Assembly: GCA_005784505.1 (NCBI GenBank)
Contig: VCAZ01000017.1
Coordinates: 1,718,151 to 1,782,150, forward strand
Direction: 5' to 3'
DNA: 64,000 nucleotides
From: Bagarius yarrelli
Lineage: Eukaryota > Chordata > Actinopteri > Siluriformes > Sisoridae
The notes under the pieces are model-generated. The model searched no databases, was not told the origin of the DNA, and worked only from the letters and a program-made list of their open reading frames with translations. Each line of letters starts with the position of its first letter. Position 1 is the stretch's first letter. The translations under genes and the position numbers were made by a program. This document shows, piece after piece, positions 54,413-64,000 of this stretch.

Positions 54413-56152
54413 CTGCAATTATTATAAAAACACACACACACACACAGAATTCAGTATAGTTTCTTTTGCTTTTGTTTTATGTGGCAAAACATAAATGCTA
54501 GAAAACATTTCAAGCTGGTCGTGAATCTCCGCTGGTGATGTTAACATGCACAGTTAAAACCAAGTGCCAGTCTTTTTGTCTGGCACTGGATTTCATCTGA
54601 ATAAGAGAAACAATGTCTGATTGTTTTGATGATGTAACTTTCCGTTCAGAACGAGCCAGCGAAACTTATGCAAGGTTTCTTGGCATGTTTTAATATATCA
54701 CCCAACACAACATGGCCCTGGACCTTTTGCATTGAAGGATTTTTTTTAGTCACCTCAAGTCACAGAAGAAAATATATAATTATTTTTTTTTGTATCTAAT
54801 GCATGAGAACACAAAAATCAATTTTTGGTCATAAATTGAAAACCTGTTTAAGGGCACATTGCACGTATTTTGCTTGTAAATATTGCAAATAGACTATATT
54901 TAAGAAACGTTAAGGACTTCACAGTTGCTATACATCCAGTACCTCCTGACTAGACAGGGACAATTACAGATAATTACCCTCATTCCGCTGTCATTCCCTT
55001 TTTAAAGTAACTTCTGCTGGCTTTGTCAGTATGATGTGATTGATTTGGTCTTTTAAGGGGTCATTAGAAGTGTTTTGTTTATAGCTTAAGAGCCAAAGAT
55101 CAGCACTGGCTTACTGGCAATTAAGGAGCATGTGGGCTTCATGCAACATATAGTTTTACCTCCAAATGTCTCTAAAAATATTTGCCGATATTTATACTGC
55201 TCTAGAGAATATAGATTAAAAAAAAACTAAAGCCGGCTTAAAGTGCAATTTTGACCAAGATTTGTTTATTTGTCTTTCTGCAATTTGACTTCTCCTACAA
55301 TGACCGCCAAACCAAGAACCAATAGGAGCACCGAAACTGATGACACAATTAGCGCAACAACCATTTCTGGTAAGGCAGAACAGCAAGAAGAGAAACTTAT
55401 TGAATTATGGAAGAAAAAAAAAATGTTTGTATGACGTCTTGTTGCTGCTGTTTGTTTGGTCCCAGCTAGCATGTAGCGAGAGAACTCGGATAACTCTGGT
55501 AAGATTGATTACGTAAAACTTTTTTGCATGTGTCTGAAATGATGACAACTGAGATCCTACAGTGTGACATGGGGATCGTACAGACTGACAAAAAACAAAA
55601 ATCGCAAATGACTTTTACATTTTTATAGAAAACACACTAGTTTAATTGAGTAAACCGTATCCATTGCACAGAAACCCATCCTGTCGAAACCGAACGTCTG
55701 CTGGTTTCTCCACTTTACCGTAAATATATGCGGAAAAACCCCCAGAAGAACGAGACAGATGAAATTTCTCTTCTGAATCTGATATGCCATCCTTCATGAG
55801 TCAAACTCGTTCCTCGACAGATGTTATGATAAGCCAAATAGAAGCAGATGGGATTAAACCATGTACCTTACCCTGGAGGCCAACGGAATCCCTATATAGT
55901 GTAAAGCATGCCGAACACATAACCTTCCCCCTGTTATTACCTCCAATCTGTCCAGCCCTCTCTATCTACAAGCATTTAATAGCATTTTACAGCATTTCTG
56001 CCTCGGTATTTTCTAATTAAGGCGACACCTAATATTTCTGCAGCTTTCGAAGACATGAGAAGGAACGCAGGATTGTCTGCAACAATAAACAACACAAAAT
56101 ATAATACAACATTATTATTATTATAACAAGTTATTATTATTATACTTCATGA

Positions 56153-56345
56153 GTGTCCCAAATAACGAGTTTTTCGGCATACGAGCCGTCTCTCGGCAGA
56201 TTATTTGCTTTGAGTTGCAAGCTACAACTCCTGTTACAAGCCAGCTTCAGACACCCCACCGCTAGTTGGCGTAGCGAACGCCACAGCGAACGCCACAGTG
56301 TACGCCGTAACATCTGCCAAACATCCCGTGTCTTACTCGATAGCT
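56153..56345 (-). mobile_element. Second copy of the chpf-intron-2 repeat
   Basis: The minus strand matches 32839-33043 over about 190 bases, from 'catgtctgactagctatcga' to the end 'tgggacactcatga'. In this copy 'gtggcgttcgct' is duplicated in tandem. Confidence 0.65.
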
Positions 56346-56867
56346 AGTCAGACATGTGCATATATGTAACCGAACTAAACTGTTTATCGGGTTTTAGTGT
56401 GGTAATTTTGTGTCAGCGCTCATTCTGTGTGTGTGGGTGAATGTATTTTTTCCCTTGGGCTTGCCATAGTTTTGGTAAGAGTGCATGCTTGCAAGAGTGT
56501 GAGATTGCAAACAAGTCTCTACTAATGAAACCAGTTTAGTACATTTCCGACTGCTTTGGTTCTTTATTTTATGATACTAAAGTGTTAAGGGGAACCTGTG
56601 ACAATAGCTCGGTTACATACTTAATAAAACCAGTTTATTGTAGTACATTCTATTGTATTGTTTTTTTATACAATATTCGCACCACTGTATAATCGCATAC
56701 ATACTCTTTCAACAAATACATCTGTCCATCTGCACATGCAGCTAGAAACTGGCAATAAGAACGTCCAAGTCAGACCAATTGCTCTCCATTCCATGTGGTT
56801 AATACATCTCTCACTTGCCCAAAAGGGCAGTGGACAGCTGAGGAAAGCATCTGTGGTGAGTCTCTCT

Positions 56868-56897
56868 TTCTTTCTCTCTCTCTCTCTCTCTCTCTCC
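56868..56897. repeat. (CT)n microsatellite
   Basis: About 14 CT units. Confidence 0.85.
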
Positions 56898-57159
56898 CTT
56901 TCGCTCCAGTGGGAAAAATGCCCCGAACTGGACACCTGCTGTACATGTCCTGCACTGCCAGCATGCTAGTGGTTTTCCTCCCTCAACTGAGAGGACATTA
57001 GGGATACAGTTGCAAGATGAGATCACAGCTGGCATGCTGGCTGGGCTGACATGTTTAATAATATTTGCCCATTCTGAGATGATGGGATGGATGGGAAATT
57101 CAGTGTCATCATCAATTACACTAGAAAAGGTGACAGAACCCATGACATACTGGGAAAAA

Positions 57160-57295
57160 AAGTGGCAGCGCCGTGGTTAAGGTGTTGGACTGCTAATTGG
57201 GAGATTGTTGGTTGGCTTTTCAGCACCACCAAGTTGGGCCCCTGAGCAAGGCCCTCAACCCCCAATTGCTTCCTTGTATAAAGTAGATTGATGCA
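57160..57295 (+). repeat. SINE family A copy, 3'-truncated
   Basis: 'gtggcagcgccgtggttaag' head, 'ttcagcaccaccaagttggg' and 'cccctgagcaaggccctcaa'. The usual 'ctggataagggcgtctgcc' end is missing. Confidence 0.7.
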
Positions 57296-57984
57296 AGATA
57301 TTTATTTTTGATTGGGTTATGGAGCTTAAAATATGGCAAAAATATTTGAATGTGAATTGTAAAAATTTGAATTATTGACAAATGTCATTCAATCAAACTG
57401 AATATTATGTGGAATTAAAAATCAATTTTGAATTCTTAGACAGCATTTTTTTCTTTTAAACACAGATTTAAGTTTCTAACAATGAAAAAAATCGTAACGT
57501 TAAATTCAGTGTTAAAAATCGAAACCACAGGTTTTAGATTCTACATAAAGTAGGTCAGAGGTCATGCACAGGAAAGTGGTAGTAGGTAGTCTCTGAAAAG
57601 GCGAACAAACCCTTTTCACCATTTATGCTAAAGAAAGTGATTCTTAAACATTTATAATTTAATATTTATATGTTAGATTAGATTTTCGGAAAAGTTTTAT
57701 GTTAGATGTGTTTGCCAAGTGTAAACTGTGAGCTGTAAACCTCGTACTTTGAACTACTTTGAGAAAATAACCCTAGTTGTCAAGCCTTTTGCCCAACATT
57801 TTGGAGGTTCCAAACTCAAATCAAACTTTTTTTTTCATTTTAATCAAAGGTCTTCATCTTTGATTTTATATTAAGAGCAAGGACACGTTTGTGTGTATTC
57901 GTTTGGTGCTTTTACAGGTACTAGACTGTTATTTCACACAGACCAACAAATTATTTATCAAATAAAGATTTTTTTTTTTTTCCA

Positions 57985-58310
57985 CAGCAAAAAGGCCTCG
58001 GTTCGATTCCCATGCAGGGGTCTTTCTGTGTGGAGTTTGCATGTTCTTCCCGTGCTTGCGTAGGTTTACTCTGGGTTCTCTGGTTTCCTCCCACAGTCCA
58101 AAAACATGTATGTTAGATTGATTGGTGATTTTAAATTGTACATAGGAGTGAGTGTAAAGTGTGTGTGTGGCCCTTTGATGGACTGTTGACCTGTCCAGGC
58201 TGTCCCCCTCCTGCCTTTCACCCTTGCAGAGGCGGCTGGGATAAACTCCAGCAGATCCCTGTGATCCCGAATTAGGGAAAAGGCTGATATAGAAGATAAA
58301 TGAATGAATG
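57985..58310 (+). repeat. V-SINE-like element, missing the first part of the head
   Basis: Begins 'cacagcaaaaaggcctcggt', keeps 'gttcgattcccatgcagggg', the 'gtgtggagtttgcatgttct' core, 'cagtccaaaaacatgtatgt', 'ctccagcagatccctgtgat' and the 'aatgaatgaatg' tail. Confidence 0.75.
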
Positions 58311-58780
58311 TTGACACGCCCCACCTGCAAATAAGATAGAATTGATTTATTTGTTTTAGGTCAGGTGAGCTCAATGGGCATCTTTAAGACAAAAGTAAGG
58401 ACGTTAGTTTTAGCTACCAAGCTAAAACTCAGGCTTAAAAACTCAACATCTTATTTTTAATTCTGTTTGCTTTGAACTTTTTTTAGAAAATTTTAAAAAA
58501 ACAGCAGATATAAAACTGTAAAGGGATTCTTGATATCTTAATCATTTAACATTTAATTAACATTTATTTCTGTGTTAAAGCCTGGCAGTTTATGATAAAT
58601 ATCAAAACGATAAATATCTGCCAGAAAGGTAACGTACTGAGTGATTTATTTCATTTAGCCAAAATGGCGGATGCTTGTTGTAAAATATGATGCACTGTGG
58701 CTAAGGCTATTAAACATGGAGAAGAAAAATAATGGCGTCTGTCAATTATATTTGCATCAAAGGTAAGCCTAGATAACTGT

Positions 58781-58781
<1 letters not shown>

Positions 58782-58841
<60 letters not shown>
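58782..58841. repeat. (TA)n microsatellite
   Basis: About 60 bases of TA with one phase break. Confidence 0.95.
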
Positions 58842-59855
58842 ATTCAGACACAGTAGCCCTAATTAGTTAATAGATACACAATTTTTTGGCTAATGTTATT
58901 CGTAAAATCAAATTCTTTATGTTTGGACTCATCTCAATTTTGTGTACTTACATCATCAAATAAGTTGTTTGTATTAATGTAGCAATATGATCTGAGCTGC
59001 AGTTACCGGTGTGACACTTAAATAGATGGTAGTGATGGCAAATTTTCACTTAAGTATATGTTAAATCTAGTAATGTGCAGTCAGGGCCAGTTAGGTCACT
59101 ATCAGAAGCACTGACCTACATTTACAACCTTAACCCGAGTAGTTGTTCCATGAAATTGTATTAATTTATTCCCAACAGTTTATTTTCTTCATTCGTAGTG
59201 TTTCTCTTTCTGTACTGCTTCCTGTATGTGGATGTTAAAATGTTTTTGTCCAATCAGATTTCAGCTTCTATGTGTTGCCATGTTAATCTAATCTGCCCAG
59301 AGCCTTCAGAATCAGTAGTGCTGCCCAGGTTACTTAAACTATATTAGCAATGGGAGTGTTCCTTTAACCAATCAGATTTCAAATTTTTCTTATAGGGCAC
59401 TTAATAATGTCAGCGTTCTTCCGTCTTCTTATTGGTTAATGAAAGAAAAACTGTTACAGAAAAGTTTGACTAGCAAAACACGTCTGTAGTGATTTCCACA
59501 CATTATACAGTTGAGTTAGATTTTTTACGCCCAATAATGACTGACGGAGAAGGAAAGATTTACTAGGTCTGTTTTCAAAGTGAAGCTTCTCCCAACCCGA
59601 AGCTAAACTAGCGTGTCTCAGCCTGGAAAAGAGTTTCTCCACCACTTCCATACCAGTGCCTACTAGCGTACTATTGGCTTACAGCTTTTAATGTATTTTA
59701 TTTACATTCAGTCTTGTGTTAGATTTATATTTATTCTGAACTGCCTCCAGAGATGTATGTGGCAACAGTTGCAGTTGTAGTGTAGAGGTTTGGGGGTCTT
59801 AAACAAGGTTTCTTTCTTTAATAAAAAAAAGTATTTTACCCTTAATACGTGAAAT

Positions 59856-59856
59856 G

Positions 59857-59893
<37 letters not shown>
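59856..59893. repeat. (CT)n microsatellite
   Basis: About 18 uninterrupted CT units. Confidence 0.9.
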
Positions 59894-59899
<6 letters not shown>

Positions 59900-60529
59900 C
59901 CACAACGTGTTGTATTGTGTTTTTGTTTAGTATTGTTGGTTTCTAATATTGCAACATGATAGTGTTGGTATTAAGAAGTGTCATTCGACTAAATCCCCAG
60001 GTACCAAATGCACCGCCCGCCACTAGTTAAATCCCATCACTTTAACTTAAGTAACAAAAAGTGTGGTCAGTACTTCAAATTGGATGTGCCTACTTTTGCC
60101 ATCACTAATCACAACTGGGCCAAATAATACACAACAACTGGCCGAAATTGTGTTTGACAGACCAACTCCATCATACCTCGGCCATGTTCAGTTTACATAT
60201 CTTATGCTATTGCTAATGCTAGTTGTGCTGGCTTCATACCAAATCAGGGCCAGAAGTTTTGGCTACCAGGGTAAAATAAATGTCATTTATTCGTTTATTC
60301 TGTGCTGAAGCTTTTAAATATTTCTCCTTTTCCAGTGTTCTCATAGTTTTGCTTTGAGGAAGATGAAGTGGAAAAGGTGAATTGTGTTTTAATGAAAGTA
60401 GGAGGGACCCCGAGAGCCCTGGGCTTTAAGCAGCTGTGATTGGTAATCCAGAGTGGCAGGATGAAACCCAGGATGATTGTATGCATGTGTGTATGTGTCA
60501 GAGACGCACAAGAAACATCAGCGCTACCA

Positions 60530-60660
60530 GCCTTGCCTCTGGGCGTTTTTGTTTGTAAATGAGTTCCCCTGTTTTTTAATTAATCTTGCACATTAATTAA
60601 CATAATTGCTTACCGCTCCAGCTTTCAATCTATTTTTCAGCCACATATATGGCTTGCAGG
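60530..60660. promoter_or_regulatory. Candidate non-coding element with clustered TAATTA sites
   Basis: Within about 50 bases there are 'ttttttaattaatctt', 'cacattaattaacataattg' and just before them 'tttgtttgtaaatgag' (forkhead-like). Paired homeodomain-type cores in non-repetitive intron DNA are a common look of vertebrate enhancers. Conservation cannot be judged from one sequence. Confidence 0.25.
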
Positions 60661-61272
60661 TTAATATCATGTAATCTCATCTTTTCTAAAAAAAATTATA
60701 GGTGATGAAGGGATACATTTTTTTCTGCACTGCTTTATCTAAATGGGCACAATCTGTGGTTTGGTACAGTGTCACAACTAATCTCTTTGCCAGACCTTCA
60801 GACTGATAGCAGAAGACTCCATCACAACTGGGAGAGCGTTTGACTGACATGTAAAGCAACAAATCACAGTGGACTAATCGGTAGCTGGAGGAAACTATCT
60901 CAAATGAGGGTGAAGTGGAGGAAAAAACAACAAGTGATTTGGTATCTCCCAGCTTCTGATTAATAAACATACCTGATCCAGGTAATCAGCGGAGGGTAGG
61001 GCAGAGATAGTTAAATGACAAGCAGAACAAAGGAACTCAAGTAACATGGGTAACCCACCCCTGTTAAAGCTTTAGATGGATGCCAAGCACGTCCATTACA
61101 AGGGATGACATTTTTTTTTCCCACTAGTTTGTACTTTGGGGCAATTTTGTGTGGAAAAAAACCCCCTGAAAACCAAAGAACCTAGAAGGAACTGATGCAA
61201 ACATGCAAAAACATTCAGACGTTTATAGACAATGTAAACAATGTATGATTATGGACTGGATAAAGCAATCTC

Positions 61273-61300
61273 GATGGATGGATGGATGGATGGATGGATG
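61273..61300. repeat. (GGAT)n microsatellite
   Basis: About seven GGAT units. Confidence 0.85.
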
Positions 61301-62217
61301 AATATGTATGATGACTAATTAATAAGGTTTATTCTTTATTACACATCACGGTTGAGCTTCTAGAAAAGCAAAGCAAAGTTTGTTCTTGCACCTCAAGCAA
61401 GTATAGTTGTGCTTGTATAGTTCGTGTTCACTGATTAAAGTTTATATTTAGATAAAATCCTAAATTAAATCCGTCTACAAGACTAAAAATGTATATTTTG
61501 ACCCTGAAATATAGTTTGGTTGAAATTTCAACAATATATTTTATTGAGCATCACATACATGGGTACCGCTAGCAATTTTGGGCTGTAATTAATTTCTATT
61601 ATGTTACTGCCAGTACTGTTACTGTACTAATAAAGCACATCTCTTTGGGGTCCCATAAAGTGCATGGGAATCGTACTAACTTTTCTTCGCCCTCGGAAAA
61701 TATATATATTTTTAAGCGCATAGGATATGCGGCATATATGGTTTCTTTAAAACACCTACGTACCAACTCCATATCTGCATGAGTTTAAAATAGAAGTTGA
61801 ATAGATGTACCAAGTTTCTACCATTGCACCTACACTCACATTACTACATTATACAGCAACACTTTGTCCTGTAAGAACTGTCTGACTCCATAGCAGCAGT
61901 TCCGGACTGTCGAACAGGCTGTGCAGCATCTCCAGCGTGTTTTCATGCTGTTTAAAATGGATTATTTGCTTTAAGAGGATGTCTCATTTGTGGTGATCAA
62001 ATAGGTGTTCCTCTACCTGTGTCACTGTTACTATAGAGTTCCATCCAAATAGCAATTTTTGAACATGGCAGGCAAATGAAGAGAGATAAGAACACACACA
62101 AACACACACACACAAATAGACCTACCCTGCTCCAAAGGGCATAGGAAATGTATTATGTAGAGGTATTAGGTAGTGTTCTGTTTCGAAATTGCAAAGCAGT
62201 ATGTTTGTAGCGAGATA

Positions 62218-62221
<4 letters not shown>

Positions 62222-62264
<43 letters not shown>
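62222..62264. repeat. (CT)n microsatellite
   Basis: About 21 CT units. Confidence 0.95.
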
Positions 62265-62268
<4 letters not shown>

Positions 62269-62962
62269 CTCTCGGTTTCCCTTTTATGTCTAAATATAAC
62301 AGTAAACTGGCTATAAATCTATTATAAAAACCGCCGGTGGCACAGAAACTGGTTTCAATCAAAACATACACAAAGGCAAGAATGCATAAATGAAATGTTT
62401 CATCTCGTTCCTTTTCAGACTTTCACATTTTCGGGGCAAAAAAAAAAAAGGAAAGAAATTACACAAAAGTGTATAGAGACATAAATCGAGAGGCGAAATT
62501 GAACGCTTTGTCCTTTATTCATTCACACACGCTCTCAAACAGTGAAGGTAATTCAACACGTACCCGTTTCGATCCACTTTGCGCGCCCGGCGCCGTACGG
62601 TGAGGTTGTGTTTGGATTCCCATGAGCTCTGATTCACCTGTTTTATTTTCTGTTCAGGCACGTGGAAAGCTAACAAAGGCGTGATATCTGCTCAGTCTCT
62701 CGCTTGCTGTTTTCCTCAAACCCACGCTGAGCACAATCAATGCGCCACATCATACTTAATAATCAGCTTGATTGATCTCCTGCCGAGATCCTGACCTCTG
62801 CATCCTTACTCACCCAGACCATGCTGCTTTCATCAGAATCTCCAACTGCTCGGTGTCTTTCTTTTGGTTCTCTAGCACATTCCTAGATTATTTCTGTGAT
62901 GATTCATTTAGGATGCATTTACACTAGAATTTTTAGGATGTCATATTGTGTTGTGCTGTGGG

Positions 62963-63110
62963 GAAGTGGTAGTGCAGTGGTTAAGGTGTTGGACTGCTAA
63001 TTAAAAGACTGGGTTTGATTCCCGGCGCCACCAAGTTGCCATTTTTGGACCCCTGAGCAACCCCTAATGGCTCAGTTGTATAAAAGATTAGTGATGCCAA
63101 ATGCTGTAAA
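62963..63110 (+). repeat. SINE family A copy
   Basis: 'agtggtagtgcagtggttaa' head, 'ctgggtttgattcccggcgc' B-box region and 'cccctgagcaacccctaatg' body; the 3' part is shortened. Confidence 0.75.
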
Positions 63111-64000
63111 TGTGTTGAGTTGTGTGTTCTGATGTGCTTTTCAGTCCATCACTGTTGTAAAGAGTGATTTTTCTAATCAGCATTGCTTTTCTACCAACAG
63201 TAATGCAGTAGAAATTTGGTGCGGGTGTATTGGGGTGTGTATTGCATCATTGTGTTGTGGCAGATTGGTGGTGTCTACAATCTTTCGATCTCTTTGCTCA
63301 CTGAGCTACCACTAGATCACCTGCAATAGGCTCCAGGTTCGCTGCATCCCTGTTTAGAAGTACAGATGAGTAATTGCATAAATATGCATCTGTACAGATG
63401 CTTGTATCAATTCGGCAGGTGAATGGAAAGTGCTGTGACAAGAGCTTGTTATTGTAATTGTTTGGACAAATTCTAATATTTATTCATATGAATAAAAATG
63501 TCCAGATTTTTTACGACATGGAGGTTGGAGAAAGATTAACTTAAAAACGCAATGATGTTTCCGTCACAAGTATATTGCGATGCAGAGAAGCTCTGGTGTG
63601 GAAATTCATATTCAGCAGAGCCTCAGCGCTGTCTGTCTTGTCTCCAAGACTGCAATAATTTAGCTATCAATCTGTCCATATTTGTCACCTAATTTAGAGT
63701 GAATGGCCTATTACAAGTTTATGATTTAGGCTGTTTTATGTTAGTGCACACACACAAACGCATACGCATGCAAAGACACATTTTAAGTGCTTTTATGTCT
63801 CTGAGGCCAATCATCAATTCCCAGAATGGAGGAATGCATGGTTTTCAGGAGATGTCTGATATTTTTATTAGTTTAAAACTCTGTCTAGTGTAAGATTGTG
63901 AGTGTGTGTGTGTTCCCGTCCTTCAGCAGTGTAGTTGTAGGTAGCCTCGGGCTAAATCAGGGCAGCAGATGCTACACTAGAGCTGTGGGGCTAGTCATCT

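Larger units (their letters stand above)
54413..64000 (-). other. asic4 intron 1 (open to the window end)
   Basis: No exon 1 candidate (about 180 residues with TM1) is present on the minus strand, so this is intron up to the window end. It holds repeats listed separately. Bases 60400-60660 and 62480-62830 look unique and could be conserved non-coding elements. The remainder is AT-rich without features I recognise. Confidence 0.7.

Noticed and set aside
55266..55472. Minus-strand frame with a hydrophobic segment, considered as asic4 TM1
   Set aside because: It lacks the conserved ASIC N-terminal words and the post-TM1 extracellular sequence, and no splice phase links it to the exon at 54412.
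57929..58330. 133-residue minus-strand open frame
   Set aside because: Most of it lies in a V-SINE-like repeat; similar frames appear over the other copies.

Overview
The window is vertebrate nuclear DNA, almost certainly from a teleost fish. Genes carry GT-AG introns, the intergenic DNA is AT-rich, and three families of tRNA-derived SINEs, LINE and DIRS-like relics, Tc1/mariner and hAT-like pieces and long microsatellites fill the space between exons. I cannot name the species; the repeat mix would fit an otophysan (for example a catfish relative), but that is a guess.

Four protein-coding genes are supported. (1) cdk5r2, the p39 activator of Cdk5, is a single minus-strand exon at 9235-10167. 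(2) wnt6 is on the minus strand, 13039-21713, and all four coding exons join in frame to a 353-residue secreted Wnt ligand. (3) chpf, chondroitin polymerizing factor, is on the plus strand, 30807-39473, with four coding exons joining in frame to 767 residues. (4) asic4, an acid-sensing ion channel family member, is on the minus strand. Eight exons from 45617 to 54412 join in frame to 330 C-terminal residues; the N-terminal exon(s) with TM1 lie beyond base 64000.

Layout: 1-9 kb is gene-free and repeat-rich, with a CpG-rich orphan block near 7.5 kb and a near-canonical REST (RE1) site at 8.1 kb. cdk5r2 and wnt6 follow as a same-strand pair. From 21.7 to 30.6 kb there is an intergenic stretch holding a 5'-truncated L2-like LINE with few breaks. 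chpf and asic4 then face each other tail to tail, separated by about 6 kb. All four genes are linked on human 2q35, where WNT10A sits between WNT6 and CDK5R2 and many genes separate that cluster from CHPF/ASIC4. Here wnt10a is absent and wnt6 is the direct neighbour of chpf, which suggests one of the two post-duplication teleost copies of this region after gene loss.

The genes do not form a pathway or operon. They act in neuronal kinase control (cdk5r2), secreted signalling (wnt6), Golgi chondroitin sulfate synthesis (chpf) and membrane ion channel function (asic4). I found no evidence for a previously undescribed system. The most checkable items are the RE1 element, the missing wnt10a, the CTCF-like motifs, the DIRS relic in an asic4 intron and candidate non-coding elements in asic4 intron 1.
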